Positions 8,314 to 15,826 of a stretch of DNA of 50,274 bases are shown here, in pieces; positions within the stretch are counted from its first letter, which is position 1; every line of letters begins with the position of its first letter. This DNA comes from Bacteroidales bacterium (GTDB lineage: Bacteria > Bacteroidota > Bacteroidia > Bacteroidales > Muribaculaceae), in assembly GCA_030536615.1 (NCBI GenBank), contig JAUNPQ010000008.1:1-50274 (forward strand), given 5' to 3'. The notes under the pieces are model-generated. The model searched no databases. It was not told the DNA's origin and saw only the letters and a list, made by a program, of their open reading frames with translations. Position numbers and translations under genes: made by a program.

Positions 8314-8913
8314 ATGAATTACACATTTCTGCCCAAAGCCGGAGGATACCGCCAGTTGTTGGCATACAGACTCTCAGAAGCTATCTGTGACCTGACGGCT
8401 GTGTTCGTCGCACGTTTCATACGCGCCGGTAGCCGCACCGCCGATCAGATGGAATAGGCGGCACGGAGTGGAAAACAAAACATAGCCGAGGGCAGTGAAG
8501 CATCCCGCACATCAAAGGAGACAGAAATTAAACTCACAAATGTTGCAAAAGCATCGCTTGAAGAACTTCTTCTTGATTATGAAGACTACCTGCGACAACA
8601 CAATCTTGAAATGTGGGACAAAGCCCACCCACGCACAATGCGGATAAGAGCCTATCTGAAAAGCGAAACATTCATGGACCGCCCCACACAATATGCCACA
8701 GTGATGGATGCAGAGGAATATTGCAATCTCAGCATAACACTGATAAATCAATGCACCTATCTATTACGGCGTCTGATTGCCCGGCAGGAAGAACAATTTC
8801 TCAAGAACGGTGGCATTAAAGAGCAGATGTTCCGGGCACGCATCAGCTACCGAAACAGTCAAAACCGGGAAAGTTGGCCTGACCCGTCAGACAGGTCCGA
8901 CAGGTCCAAATGA
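8314..8913 (+). pseudogene. Four-helix-bundle suffix-domain protein, split by in-frame TAG
   Basis: The frame from ATG 8314 to TGA 8911 codes for about 198 residues, interrupted by one in-frame TAG at 8455-8457. There is no frameshift: the 51 codons between the TAG and the next Met codon (8611) are open in the same frame and family-like (AARSGKQNIAEG, KLTNVAKASLEELL). Relatives, as I recall them, read DQMVQAARSGKQ; here it reads DQME-stop-AARSGKQ, so the TAG sits where a Gln codon is expected and one CAG-to-TAG change explains it. The family is related to the S23/IVS four-helix-bundle proteins; its role is not known. The last residues (SDRSDRSK) are encoded by the right 9-bp repeat array. TAG ends the MATE gene in this window, so ordinary reading would give only 47 residues. 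Confidence 0.85.
8886..8912. repeat. Right array of 9-bp GTCnGACAn repeats
   Basis: The units are GTCAGACAG, GTCCGACAG and a decayed GTCCAAATG. They form the 3' end of the four-helix-bundle frame (Ser-Asp-Arg repeats) and run into its stop codon. Together with 8144-8170 they bracket the gene in direct orientation. Confidence 0.75.
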
Positions 8914-8970
8914 CACTATTAAAATTAAATAACAGACCACAAACATCACAATGCACCAAAATCTTTTTCC

Positions 8971-10269
8971 ATGAACACCATACGTGTAATTGTCCTTACG
9001 CTTGTCATTGTACTTACCTCTGTCACAGATGCCGACGCACAATCCAGAGTCAAAAACATAACGATCAGTGTTGACATGTTTGATCTGACAGCAAGCACCG
9101 AGCAGCGGCTTGACAACAACCACAACCCTTGCGGACTGCTGAAAGTGAACATACCGGCCGAGAATGTCATATTTAAAGGCAATATAATAGGAGAAGTGAC
9201 ACGCCATGGTGACACATACTGGGTTTATGTCACCAACGGCACAAAGGAGATCCGTATGGACTCGCCGGCATTGGGCGAGATTGCGCTGCGCTTTGCCGAC
9301 TGGAATATTCCGCATATCCAGAGCAAAGCTGTTTATAAAGTGACTGTGGAACTAACAGAACCGGCGGCAGGAGGCACGCCGGAAAAACGCGGATATGTAC
9401 AGTTCTCCCTCTCTCCGACAAATGCTTCGATTGTTTTCAACGGACAGCAGCTTGATGTTACTGACGGTACAGCATATAAACTGGTGCCATATGGCATCTA
9501 CAAATATACTGTGCAAGCTGTAGGCCATGAGCCATACAGCAGCACAGTCCAGATAAACTCCAACAAGGTACAAGTGCCTGTGAAACTGCGCAGCAACAAA
9601 GCACGCGTAACTGTAACAGCCGAGACTCCGGGCAGCACAATATATGTTGACGGAGCCATGAAAGGCAAAGCGCCCTGGCAGGGCGAGCTTATGCCCGGTG
9701 ACTACATTGTTGAAGCACGTCGCGAAGGCTATCGCTCACGTGAGGTCAGCGTAACGCTTGGTGCCTCCTCTCAACGTGATATTGCCATCCCCGCTCTTGC
9801 TATGATTACCGGTGAACTGACTGTTGAATATCAGCCAATCGGGTCACAAGTCACCCTCGACGGCAAAGCGGTGGGTACAACCCCCGCTCTTCTTACCGAC
9901 ATTCCGGTCGGAGCGCATACATTGGCTATCAGCAATACCGGCTATGATACGGCTACTCTCAATGTCAGCGTCAGCGAGAACAGTACCGCTTCCATCAGCG
10001 GCACGCTCACAAAGATTCCGGACAAACCGGCAACCGGAGACAGAGTCAAAGTAACGGGGACTGTTATCTATAAAGGAGAACCTCTCATCGGTGCCACTGT
10101 CTTAGTACAAGGACGCCCTGACATAGGTACATGTACGGATATAGATGGTAATTTCTCCCTTAAGGTTTATTCCACAGACACTCTTGTAGTTAAGTATATA
10201 GGCTGCAAGACACAGACCGTTCCTCTGGACGGAAAGACAAATCTTAAAATAAAAATGAAAAAGAAATGA
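8971..10269 (+). CDS. Secreted PEGA-repeat protein with carboxypeptidase-like regulatory domain
   Basis: This 432-residue protein has a signal peptide (1-24, cleavage after ADA). The N-terminal part (25-130) is of unknown type. Three PEGA-like beta repeats follow at about 135-205, 205-280 and 278-350, with the family's G..VTVDGK-G.TP-L.-G.H.L....GY pattern; the third (GSQVTLDGKAVGTTPALL) is the clearest. A carboxypeptidase-regulatory-like beta-sandwich ends the protein (about 358-428, VTGTVIYKGEPLIGATV). Such proteins are thought to sit in the periplasm or on the outer membrane and bind cell-wall or protein partners. An outer-membrane barrel gene follows after 174 bp. The exact function is unknown. 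Confidence 0.8.
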   Translation: MNTIRVIVLTLVIVLTSVTDADAQSRVKNITISVDMFDLTASTEQRLDNNHNPCGLLKVNIPAENVIFKGNIIGEVTRHGDTYWVYVTNGTKEIRMDSPALGEIALRFADWNIPHIQSKAVYKVTVELTEPAAGGTPEKRGYVQFSLSPTNASIVFNGQQLDVTDGTAYKLVPYGIYKYTVQAVGHEPYSSTVQINSNKVQVPVKLRSNKARVTVTAETPGSTIYVDGAMKGKAPWQGELMPGDYIVEARREGYRSREVSVTLGASSQRDIAIPALAMITGELTVEYQPIGSQVTLDGKAVGTTPALLTDIPVGAHTLAISNTGYDTATLNVSVSENSTASISGTLTKIPDKPATGDRVKVTGTVIYKGEPLIGATVLVQGRPDIGTCTDIDGNFSLKVYSTDTLVVKYIGCKTQTVPLDGKTNLKIKMKKK

Positions 10270-10312
10270 TAGGAGGTGAGATACGGAGTGCAAAGCGGTG
10301 AGGGGTAAAAAC

Positions 10313-10356
10313 TGCGGCGCAGGGACATATTTTGGAGCGAGGGCCGCATTTTATTA
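10313..10356 (+). terminator. Possible terminator after PEGA gene
   Basis: TGCGGC (10313-10318) can pair with GCCGCA (10343-10348) across a 24-base loop, followed by TTTTATTAT. The long loop makes this only a modest candidate; it fits the position between the PEGA gene and the next promoter. Confidence 0.4.
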
Positions 10357-10390
10357 TAGTCGGAATTTAGGTGGTTTGGATTAAATAGTG

Positions 10391-10398
10391 TATCTTTG
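10391..10398 (+). promoter_or_regulatory. -7 box of outer-membrane barrel gene
   Basis: TATCTTTG matches TAnnTTTG 46 bp before the ATG at 10444. A TTTG at 10375-10378 is too close (12 bp); a TTTA about 22 bp upstream may act as the -33 element. Confidence 0.55.
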
Positions 10399-10443
10399 TG
10401 GCATACCGATCAACGGAATTGTATAAACTTAAAACTAACGGTT

Positions 10444-11088
10444 ATGAAAAAACTGAGAATTTTAGCATTGGCAGCAGTGGCTATGATAGCTATATGCGCC
10501 CAGGCAGGTGAGAAAGGTTATTTCGGAGTACGTGCCGCATTCAATGCCACAACATCCACAAAGCTCACCCAGATAAGCGGCTGGGGACCGGGTGCATCAG
10601 TAGGAGGCATCTACCACTACAATATAAGCAAACCGGTATACGCGCAATTCGGCCTTTCATTTGACTACAATACCATCAAGATAGACGGCGAGAACGACAA
10701 CAAGTACAATCGTCAGAAGTATGACGGACATCTGGATATCATAGGTCTGAGACTGCCCATTGATATAGGTTTCAATCTTTATCAGAACAGCAAAGTATGT
10801 CTGTCAGCCTATACCGGTCCGGAGCTTTTCTTCAATTTCTCGGTAAAGAGGAATTATGACGTAACATATAATTCCTCAACCACACATGAAAGTGGCAAAC
10901 TGACAGGCTCAGGCATGGATATAGCATGGATGCTTGGAGTGGGTGTTGACATAATGCACAACTGGCATGTTCATGTTGAAGGCGCATATGGACTGTCCGA
11001 CCTCGGTGAGACAGACGCTATGGCAATTGGTAAAAAGAGCCATTTCAAACGTGCCGAGATTTCTGTAGGCTTAGGTTACAATTTCTGA
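10444..11088 (+). CDS. Outer-membrane beta-barrel protein (porin family)
   Basis: The protein has 214 residues from the ATG at 10444; the frame is open further upstream, but that part contains the promoter. A clear signal peptide (MKKLRILALAAVAMIAICAQA) is followed by alternating amphipathic strands rich in Gly, Tyr and Phe and ends with EISVGLGYNF, a C-terminal strand finishing in Phe as expected for barrel insertion by BamA. It resembles the small 8-stranded OprF/OmpW-like barrels of Bacteroidetes ('outer membrane beta-barrel protein'). Ligand and role are not visible. It has its own promoter box. Confidence 0.82.
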   Translation: MKKLRILALAAVAMIAICAQAGEKGYFGVRAAFNATTSTKLTQISGWGPGASVGGIYHYNISKPVYAQFGLSFDYNTIKIDGENDNKYNRQKYDGHLDIIGLRLPIDIGFNLYQNSKVCLSAYTGPELFFNFSVKRNYDVTYNSSTTHESGKLTGSGMDIAWMLGVGVDIMHNWHVHVEGAYGLSDLGETDAMAIGKKSHFKRAEISVGLGYNF

Positions 11089-11174
11089 CATATGCCTGAT
11101 TATAATTCCTGACATTTCAGGGGTCACAATTTAAAATATAAGACATCTTTACTCATAATAACGTCATTTTTCAG

Positions 11175-12110
11175 GTGCAGATCATAGATATATCCGCCAA
11201 GGGACTCCCTACCCTTGATGTCGCGACTATGGGGATGCTGAAGGACAATTATGGTATAGAAACACATCAGATCGAGGCGTCAGTGCTTAGTGCACTGACG
11301 TCTATGCGTGTGGCCTCGGCATTGAAAAAAACAAATGCTGAGATTGTGGTGTGCCGACGGCGCAAGGACGCTGTGGGAGCTGTTGACGCACGCAGGCTTG
11401 CCGAGACCGGTTGCACGCCGGCCATAGTCTATGCTCCGCAGACCGAGGAAGAACTCTCGGACAAACTGCCTCCTGCCACAGTAGCCGGCCTCGCGGCAAT
11501 TGTTGTGCCGACAGCTTCAGATGCCGTACGGCCGCATCTCAAAGGTGAAAAGACAATGGTGATTGAGCCGGGAGGTGAGGGGGACACAAAAAACAGTGCT
11601 GACTGTGTGACAACAAACGGCTTACGTAGCCGGAGCACACCACTGAGAATAAGTTGGTTCGGGCCCATAGAAGAATATACGCGGCTTGAGAATGCGGTGG
11701 CTGCGGTGGGACAGACCGGAAAGGGTGTGTTCGCGCTGCATGTCTATGGCACAGGCCCGGCAAGGAGTGTGATGCCGATAGTGAAAGGCGCACGCCACAT
11801 GGAACATCTTGACATAACCTGGCATGGCGATGAAGATGTGACTGACCAAGAACTTTGCTCTACGGATCTGGTCATAGCAACAACACGCATTCCAAACGCC
11901 ACAGACATCCGCCTGCGATCAATGGGCATCGCCGTTCTGGATGCCGGTGATGCAGGGTCACTCGCCCGGACCCTGAAAACGGTGGCGGCTGACGAGGGTG
12001 TGCTTGCCTCACTGTCTGAGACAGCATTAACTGAATATAAAACACGCTTTTCGCTGCGTTTCCACGTGGAACAATGGCGTAATCTAATTTTTTCAATACG
12101 AGAAAAATGA
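11175..12110 (+). CDS. Glycosyltransferase-like protein (GTG start)
   Basis: This 311-residue protein is the first gene of an overlapping envelope-glycan cluster. Its C-terminal half resembles GT-B (family 4-like) transferases: ISWFGPIEEYTRLENAVAAV opens the second Rossmann-like half, followed by VFALHVYGTGPARS and a region where LVIATTRIPNATDIRLR stands in for the usual donor-site segment. The N-terminal half is short and divergent. No ATG lies between the preceding in-frame TAA (11139) and the GTG at 11175, so GTG is the likely start. The stop overlaps the next gene by 4 bp (ATGA), implying coupled translation. Sugar and acceptor are unknown, and the transferase call rests on weak fold-level similarity plus context. 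Confidence 0.6.
   Translation: MQIIDISAKGLPTLDVATMGMLKDNYGIETHQIEASVLSALTSMRVASALKKTNAEIVVCRRRKDAVGAVDARRLAETGCTPAIVYAPQTEEELSDKLPPATVAGLAAIVVPTASDAVRPHLKGEKTMVIEPGGEGDTKNSADCVTTNGLRSRSTPLRISWFGPIEEYTRLENAVAAVGQTGKGVFALHVYGTGPARSVMPIVKGARHMEHLDITWHGDEDVTDQELCSTDLVIATTRIPNATDIRLRSMGIAVLDAGDAGSLARTLKTVAADEGVLASLSETALTEYKTRFSLRFHVEQWRNLIFSIREK
12058..12073. other. Weak parS-like palindrome inside coding sequence
   Basis: GTTTCCACGTGGAACA contains the perfect 12-bp palindrome TTCCACGTGGAA. Its right half is an exact parS half-site (TGTTCCAC on the other strand); the left half differs at two bases. Against TGTTNCACGTGAAACA it has three mismatches. It lies near the 3' end of the first glycosyltransferase gene. 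Confidence 0.3.
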
Positions 12111-13171
12111 ACGGCAACAACCCGACTATACTGCTTGTATATCACGACTGCGATCTTGTGCTCTACAAGGCTTTTGACGCGTTGGCGGCACGGGGACAGA
12201 TGAATGTGGTGATTGCAGCGCCGGGAAACACGAATCTCCCTGATACAAAGCACCTGAAGCGCATAGCAACAGAGGAAATAAAGTCAAAATTCTCCCTGAA
12301 AGCACGCAAGGCATTGCGCCACAACATCCGTCAGACCGGTGCCGACATCGTGTTCTGTGTGAGCACATCGGCGCTTGCCAATGCTCTGGCGGCGGCACGG
12401 GGCACGGGGGCTAAAGTTGTGGGATATCGCGGCACACAGGCACGTGTGCACAAATTCGATCCCACCTATCGCATGGCGCTCCTTAACCGGCGCGTGGCCG
12501 CGATTGTGTGCGAGACCGAGGATATATGTGACTATCTTGGCAGATATATACCACAGGAAAAGCTCGGCTGGAAACGCAAGCCCTACATGAGGGCGTGGAT
12601 TGAGCGCGAGATATCTGATCCGGAGAAGCCGGAGGGCGACGGTCTACAGCTCAGCTATGTGGGCATGACACAGGGACGCCCCCACAAAGGGCTGCGCTAT
12701 CTCATAGAAGCCATGAAAATGCTTGATGAGCGGGGCATCAAGGCACATCTGACTGTTGTCGGTTCTGTTGACGAAGCCGACAAAGAGGCTGCGGGTGAGA
12801 ACGTCACCTTTGCCGGCAAACGCAGCGACGCAGTGAGATATATCGCTGCCGCCGACGTGTTTGTGCTCCCCTCGCTGCGTGATGCCTCGCCGCGAGTTGT
12901 GCGCGAGGCCCAGGCCTGCGGTGTGCCCTGTGTGGTCAGCGATATTGCCGGCGCACGAGATCTGATCATAGCTGCCGGTGCCGACCGCACAGGTACCCTT
13001 GTAAAAGCGGCCGATGCCACTGCGATAGCCGATGCGGTGGCCGAACTCGCAAAAGATGAGAAGCTACGCAAGCAGATGGGCATGAATGGCATACGCAACA
13101 TAGCGGACCATTATGATCTTGATGATTATGTGGATTATCTTGAAAAAGTTTTTAAGCCTTTGATAGGATAA
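12107..13171 (+). CDS. Family 4 glycosyltransferase
   Basis: The 354-residue cytoplasmic enzyme transfers a sugar from a nucleotide donor. It has the GT-B layout: an N-terminal domain beginning TILLVYHDCDLVLYKAF, and a C-terminal donor domain with LSYVGMTQGRPHKGLRYLIEA (about 185-205, here described in parts), ADVFVLPSLRDASPRVVREAQACGVPCVVSD with the E-x7-E region of family 4, and a terminal YLEKVF helix. The start overlaps the previous gene by 4 bp and the stop shares one base with the next start (TAATG). It belongs to the 11175-15782 cluster. Confidence 0.88.
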   Translation: MNGNNPTILLVYHDCDLVLYKAFDALAARGQMNVVIAAPGNTNLPDTKHLKRIATEEIKSKFSLKARKALRHNIRQTGADIVFCVSTSALANALAAARGTGAKVVGYRGTQARVHKFDPTYRMALLNRRVAAIVCETEDICDYLGRYIPQEKLGWKRKPYMRAWIEREISDPEKPEGDGLQLSYVGMTQGRPHKGLRYLIEAMKMLDERGIKAHLTVVGSVDEADKEAAGENVTFAGKRSDAVRYIAAADVFVLPSLRDASPRVVREAQACGVPCVVSDIAGARDLIIAAGADRTGTLVKAADATAIADAVAELAKDEKLRKQMGMNGIRNIADHYDLDDYVDYLEKVFKPLIG

Positions 13172-15024
13172 TGAAGATAAAAAGAACCATAAACAGTCTT
13201 TTCCATGCGCTTGTTCCCCACCCTCTGCGTGCCGGGCAGGCAATGGCCTGGCTGATAGGCATAATCTATCTGAAACTGTTGCTTTTTGATCTGCTGTGGG
13301 CTTTTGAGTCAACATTCTCTGGCTTTCAGTTCCCTATCGGCTATCTGACCAAACTGATGTTTGCCACATTGCTGGCAGCTCCGTTGCTGGCAATACGCTC
13401 AAAATGGTATGCCGGAGCAATCTGTGTGCTGCTTGATATGTGGCTTGTGGCCAATCTGATGTATTGCCGCACATATTTCACCGTGATTCCGGCGGCCAGC
13501 TATGGACTGATAGGCAATCTGGCTGATTTTCAGGACAGTGTGTGGGAGTCGCTGCGCTGGGGAGACATTGTCTTTCCGGCAACGACTGCGCTGTTACTGG
13601 CCGAACTGTGGCGTACGCGTCTGAGTGCAGTGATGCGCGGGCATGTGCGACGTCTCGGAAAGACCCTGCTGGCACTTTTCGGCATTCCGGCGCTGACGGT
13701 TGGAGTCTATCTGCTGAAGAAAGGCGGCTACAAAGCGGCATATGAGGACCTGATGTATGACTATTCCACCTGCGGGGCTGCGGTTTACACCATTCCCGGA
13801 GCAATGTCCTATGAGTGGCTGAAGGGTGACGTCAGGCTGACTCCTGAGGTTGAACAGCGCATAAGCCGTTGGCTTGCGGAGCGCCCCGGGAATGCATACC
13901 GTGCGCCTGCCCGCGACACTGTTCCCGACAACTGCATAATCCTGCTGCTTGAGAGTTTTGAGAGCTGGCCTCTGGAACAGACCATAGCCGGTCAGGAAAT
14001 CACCCCGAACATAAACCGTCTGCTGAAGGAATCCACAACGTTCTATGCCCCACACGTGCTCACGCAAGTGAAAGGCGCGCGCAGCATAGACGCCCAACTG
14101 CTTATCCACACCGGTCTGCTGCCGGTGAACTATGGGGCTTATTCATATCGGTTTGCGCACAACGAATATCCATCGCTTGACAAAGCCTGGAAAGAAAAAT
14201 ACGGTGCCGGCGCACAGGCACTGTCATTCACCGTTGACAAAAAAACCGTGTGGAATGTTGCTGTTGTGGCTCAGGATTTCTCATACCGGCTCTTTGACAA
14301 GAATGATTTCACCCTTGATGTCAAGACCGGTCCGCGGGGACGTCTGGGCGATGAGTCATTCCTGCGTCAGGGTGCGGAAAAAATCGGCGATAACGGACTT
14401 TGGCCCGAGAACGGGCATACGCTGGCACAGTTTGTGACCTATTCAGGCCACACCCCTTTCATAATCCCCGACGAGTTGAAAAAAGTGCATTTTCCGGAAA
14501 GCGTGCCTGAGCGACTGCGCCATTATCTTGAAGTGGCCAACTATACGGATCACGCTGTGGGAGAGTTCATAGAAACTCTGCGTGCCAACCCCAAATATGC
14601 AAACACCATGATTGTCATTGCCGGCGACCATGAAGGGCTTGGAGCTCCCCGCAAGGACTATCTGAAAGACAAAAGCGTAGGCAAATACATAGACAACGAA
14701 TGGTATACGCCTCTTATAGTTGTCAACTCGCCCGTTGGAGGACGTCATGATGCCCTTATGGGACAGGTTGACATCTACCCCACTCTGCTTGACCTGCTTG
14801 GCCTTGACAGTTATGGCTGGCGCGGACTTGGACAGAGCGCGCTTGATCCGGATCGCAAAGCCGTGGCGATGCACGGCATGAAAGGTCAGCCTGTGGGTGA
14901 CACTGCCGCGCTTGACGCTGCCGGAGAAAAACATCTGCGTGAGAGCTATGAGATCTCGGACCTGATAATCTCCACCAACTGGTTCAAGACCCATCCGGTC
15001 ACAAAAAGGGAAACTGACAAATGA
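13171..15024 (+). CDS. LtaS-like membrane phospho-transferase (alkaline phosphatase/sulfatase fold)
   Basis: The protein has 617 residues. About five membrane segments occupy 22-185, followed by an extracytoplasmic catalytic domain of the LtaS/OpgB/sulfatase superfamily. The expected metal ligands and nucleophile can be placed: Glu261 (LLLESFE), a nucleophile in KGARSIDAQ where Ser305 replaces the Thr of LtaS, His427 (SGHTPF) and Asp486-His487 (IAGDHEG). Enzymes of this type move phosphoglycerol or phosphoethanolamine from a phospholipid to a glycan or lipid outside the inner membrane. In a Gram-negative cell and between glycosyltransferases and a sugar kinase, it probably decorates LPS or another surface glycan. 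The transferred group is not determined. Confidence 0.85.
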   Translation: MKIKRTINSLFHALVPHPLRAGQAMAWLIGIIYLKLLLFDLLWAFESTFSGFQFPIGYLTKLMFATLLAAPLLAIRSKWYAGAICVLLDMWLVANLMYCRTYFTVIPAASYGLIGNLADFQDSVWESLRWGDIVFPATTALLLAELWRTRLSAVMRGHVRRLGKTLLALFGIPALTVGVYLLKKGGYKAAYEDLMYDYSTCGAAVYTIPGAMSYEWLKGDVRLTPEVEQRISRWLAERPGNAYRAPARDTVPDNCIILLLESFESWPLEQTIAGQEITPNINRLLKESTTFYAPHVLTQVKGARSIDAQLLIHTGLLPVNYGAYSYRFAHNEYPSLDKAWKEKYGAGAQALSFTVDKKTVWNVAVVAQDFSYRLFDKNDFTLDVKTGPRGRLGDESFLRQGAEKIGDNGLWPENGHTLAQFVTYSGHTPFIIPDELKKVHFPESVPERLRHYLEVANYTDHAVGEFIETLRANPKYANTMIVIAGDHEGLGAPRKDYLKDKSVGKYIDNEWYTPLIVVNSPVGGRHDALMGQVDIYPTLLDLLGLDSYGWRGLGQSALDPDRKAVAMHGMKGQPVGDTAALDAAGEKHLRESYEISDLIISTNWFKTHPVTKRETDK

Positions 15025-15782
15025 GCATCATCATACATATAGTACCCGGATATGAACATCTGCGCCCTTACGCTGAGAAGATAGCCTCAGAGGGACTGCC
15101 TGCGGAGGTAGAGGATGTTTACCGCTCACGCCGCAACAGGATCGTGAAATGGCAGTGTGACGGCATTGGCCTGAATATAAAGGCGTTTCGTGTGCCCGTT
15201 TTCCCGAATGATTACGTGTATGGTCATCTGCGTGGCAGCAAGGCCAAACGGTCACTTGAAAATGCCACGCGGCTCCTGGAACTTGGATTCGGCACTCCCG
15301 AGCCCATCGCATATATAGAACGCCGCCGGAAAGGCAGGTTGAGAGAGAGCTACTACATCAGCCGCCACATCAGCACGGACGGAGACATGCGCCTGTGGCT
15401 GGATAATCCGGAGGCACAGGCGGCGTTGCCTGAACTGGCGGCACTGATGGTACGTATGCACGCGGCAGGGGTGTGGCACAAAGATTTCTCGCCGGGAAAC
15501 ATCATGTTCAGGAAACGCGATGACGGCACCCATGATTTCTTTCTTGTTGACCTGAACCGCATGAAATTCGGTGTGAAAAACAAAAAGCGGCAGATGCGCA
15601 ATTTCGGCACCATCTACATAGAGAGCATGGAGGAGACAGCGCATCTGGCACGTCTCTATGCCGATGCCGCCGGGATTGACCGTGAACAGACTGAATTGGC
15701 TGCCCGCAAAGAACTTGGGAAATACTACCGACGCAAAAAGCGTCACCGCGCGACAAAACGATTTTTTGGACTTGGAAAGTAA
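15021..15782 (+). CDS. Lipopolysaccharide core kinase-like protein (WaaP/InaA family)
   Basis: This 253-residue protein kinase-like enzyme is predicted to phosphorylate a sugar of the LPS core or inner glycan on the cytoplasmic side. Visible kinase elements are Lys54 in LNIKAF (ATP-binding lysine), the catalytic loop HKDFSPGN (153-160) with Asp155 and Asn160, and the metal-binding VDLNR (176-180) in place of DFG. The start overlaps the LtaS-like gene by 4 bp. The basic C-terminus (YYRRKKRHRATKRF) could bind the membrane surface. It is the last gene of the overlapping cluster; the nucleoside kinase starts 44 bp later. Confidence 0.82.
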   Translation: MSIIIHIVPGYEHLRPYAEKIASEGLPAEVEDVYRSRRNRIVKWQCDGIGLNIKAFRVPVFPNDYVYGHLRGSKAKRSLENATRLLELGFGTPEPIAYIERRRKGRLRESYYISRHISTDGDMRLWLDNPEAQAALPELAALMVRMHAAGVWHKDFSPGNIMFRKRDDGTHDFFLVDLNRMKFGVKNKKRQMRNFGTIYIESMEETAHLARLYADAAGIDREQTELAARKELGKYYRRKKRHRATKRFFGLGK

Positions 15783-15826
15783 GAGGCTGTTTAAAAACAA
15801 GAGAGTCGTACATTTAACATACTGCA

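Noticed and set aside
8314-8913. Genetic-code reassignment of TAG in this genome
   Set aside because: The MATE gene ends with TAG directly before non-coding DNA, and no other gene in the window has an internal TAG; a local nonsense change is simpler.
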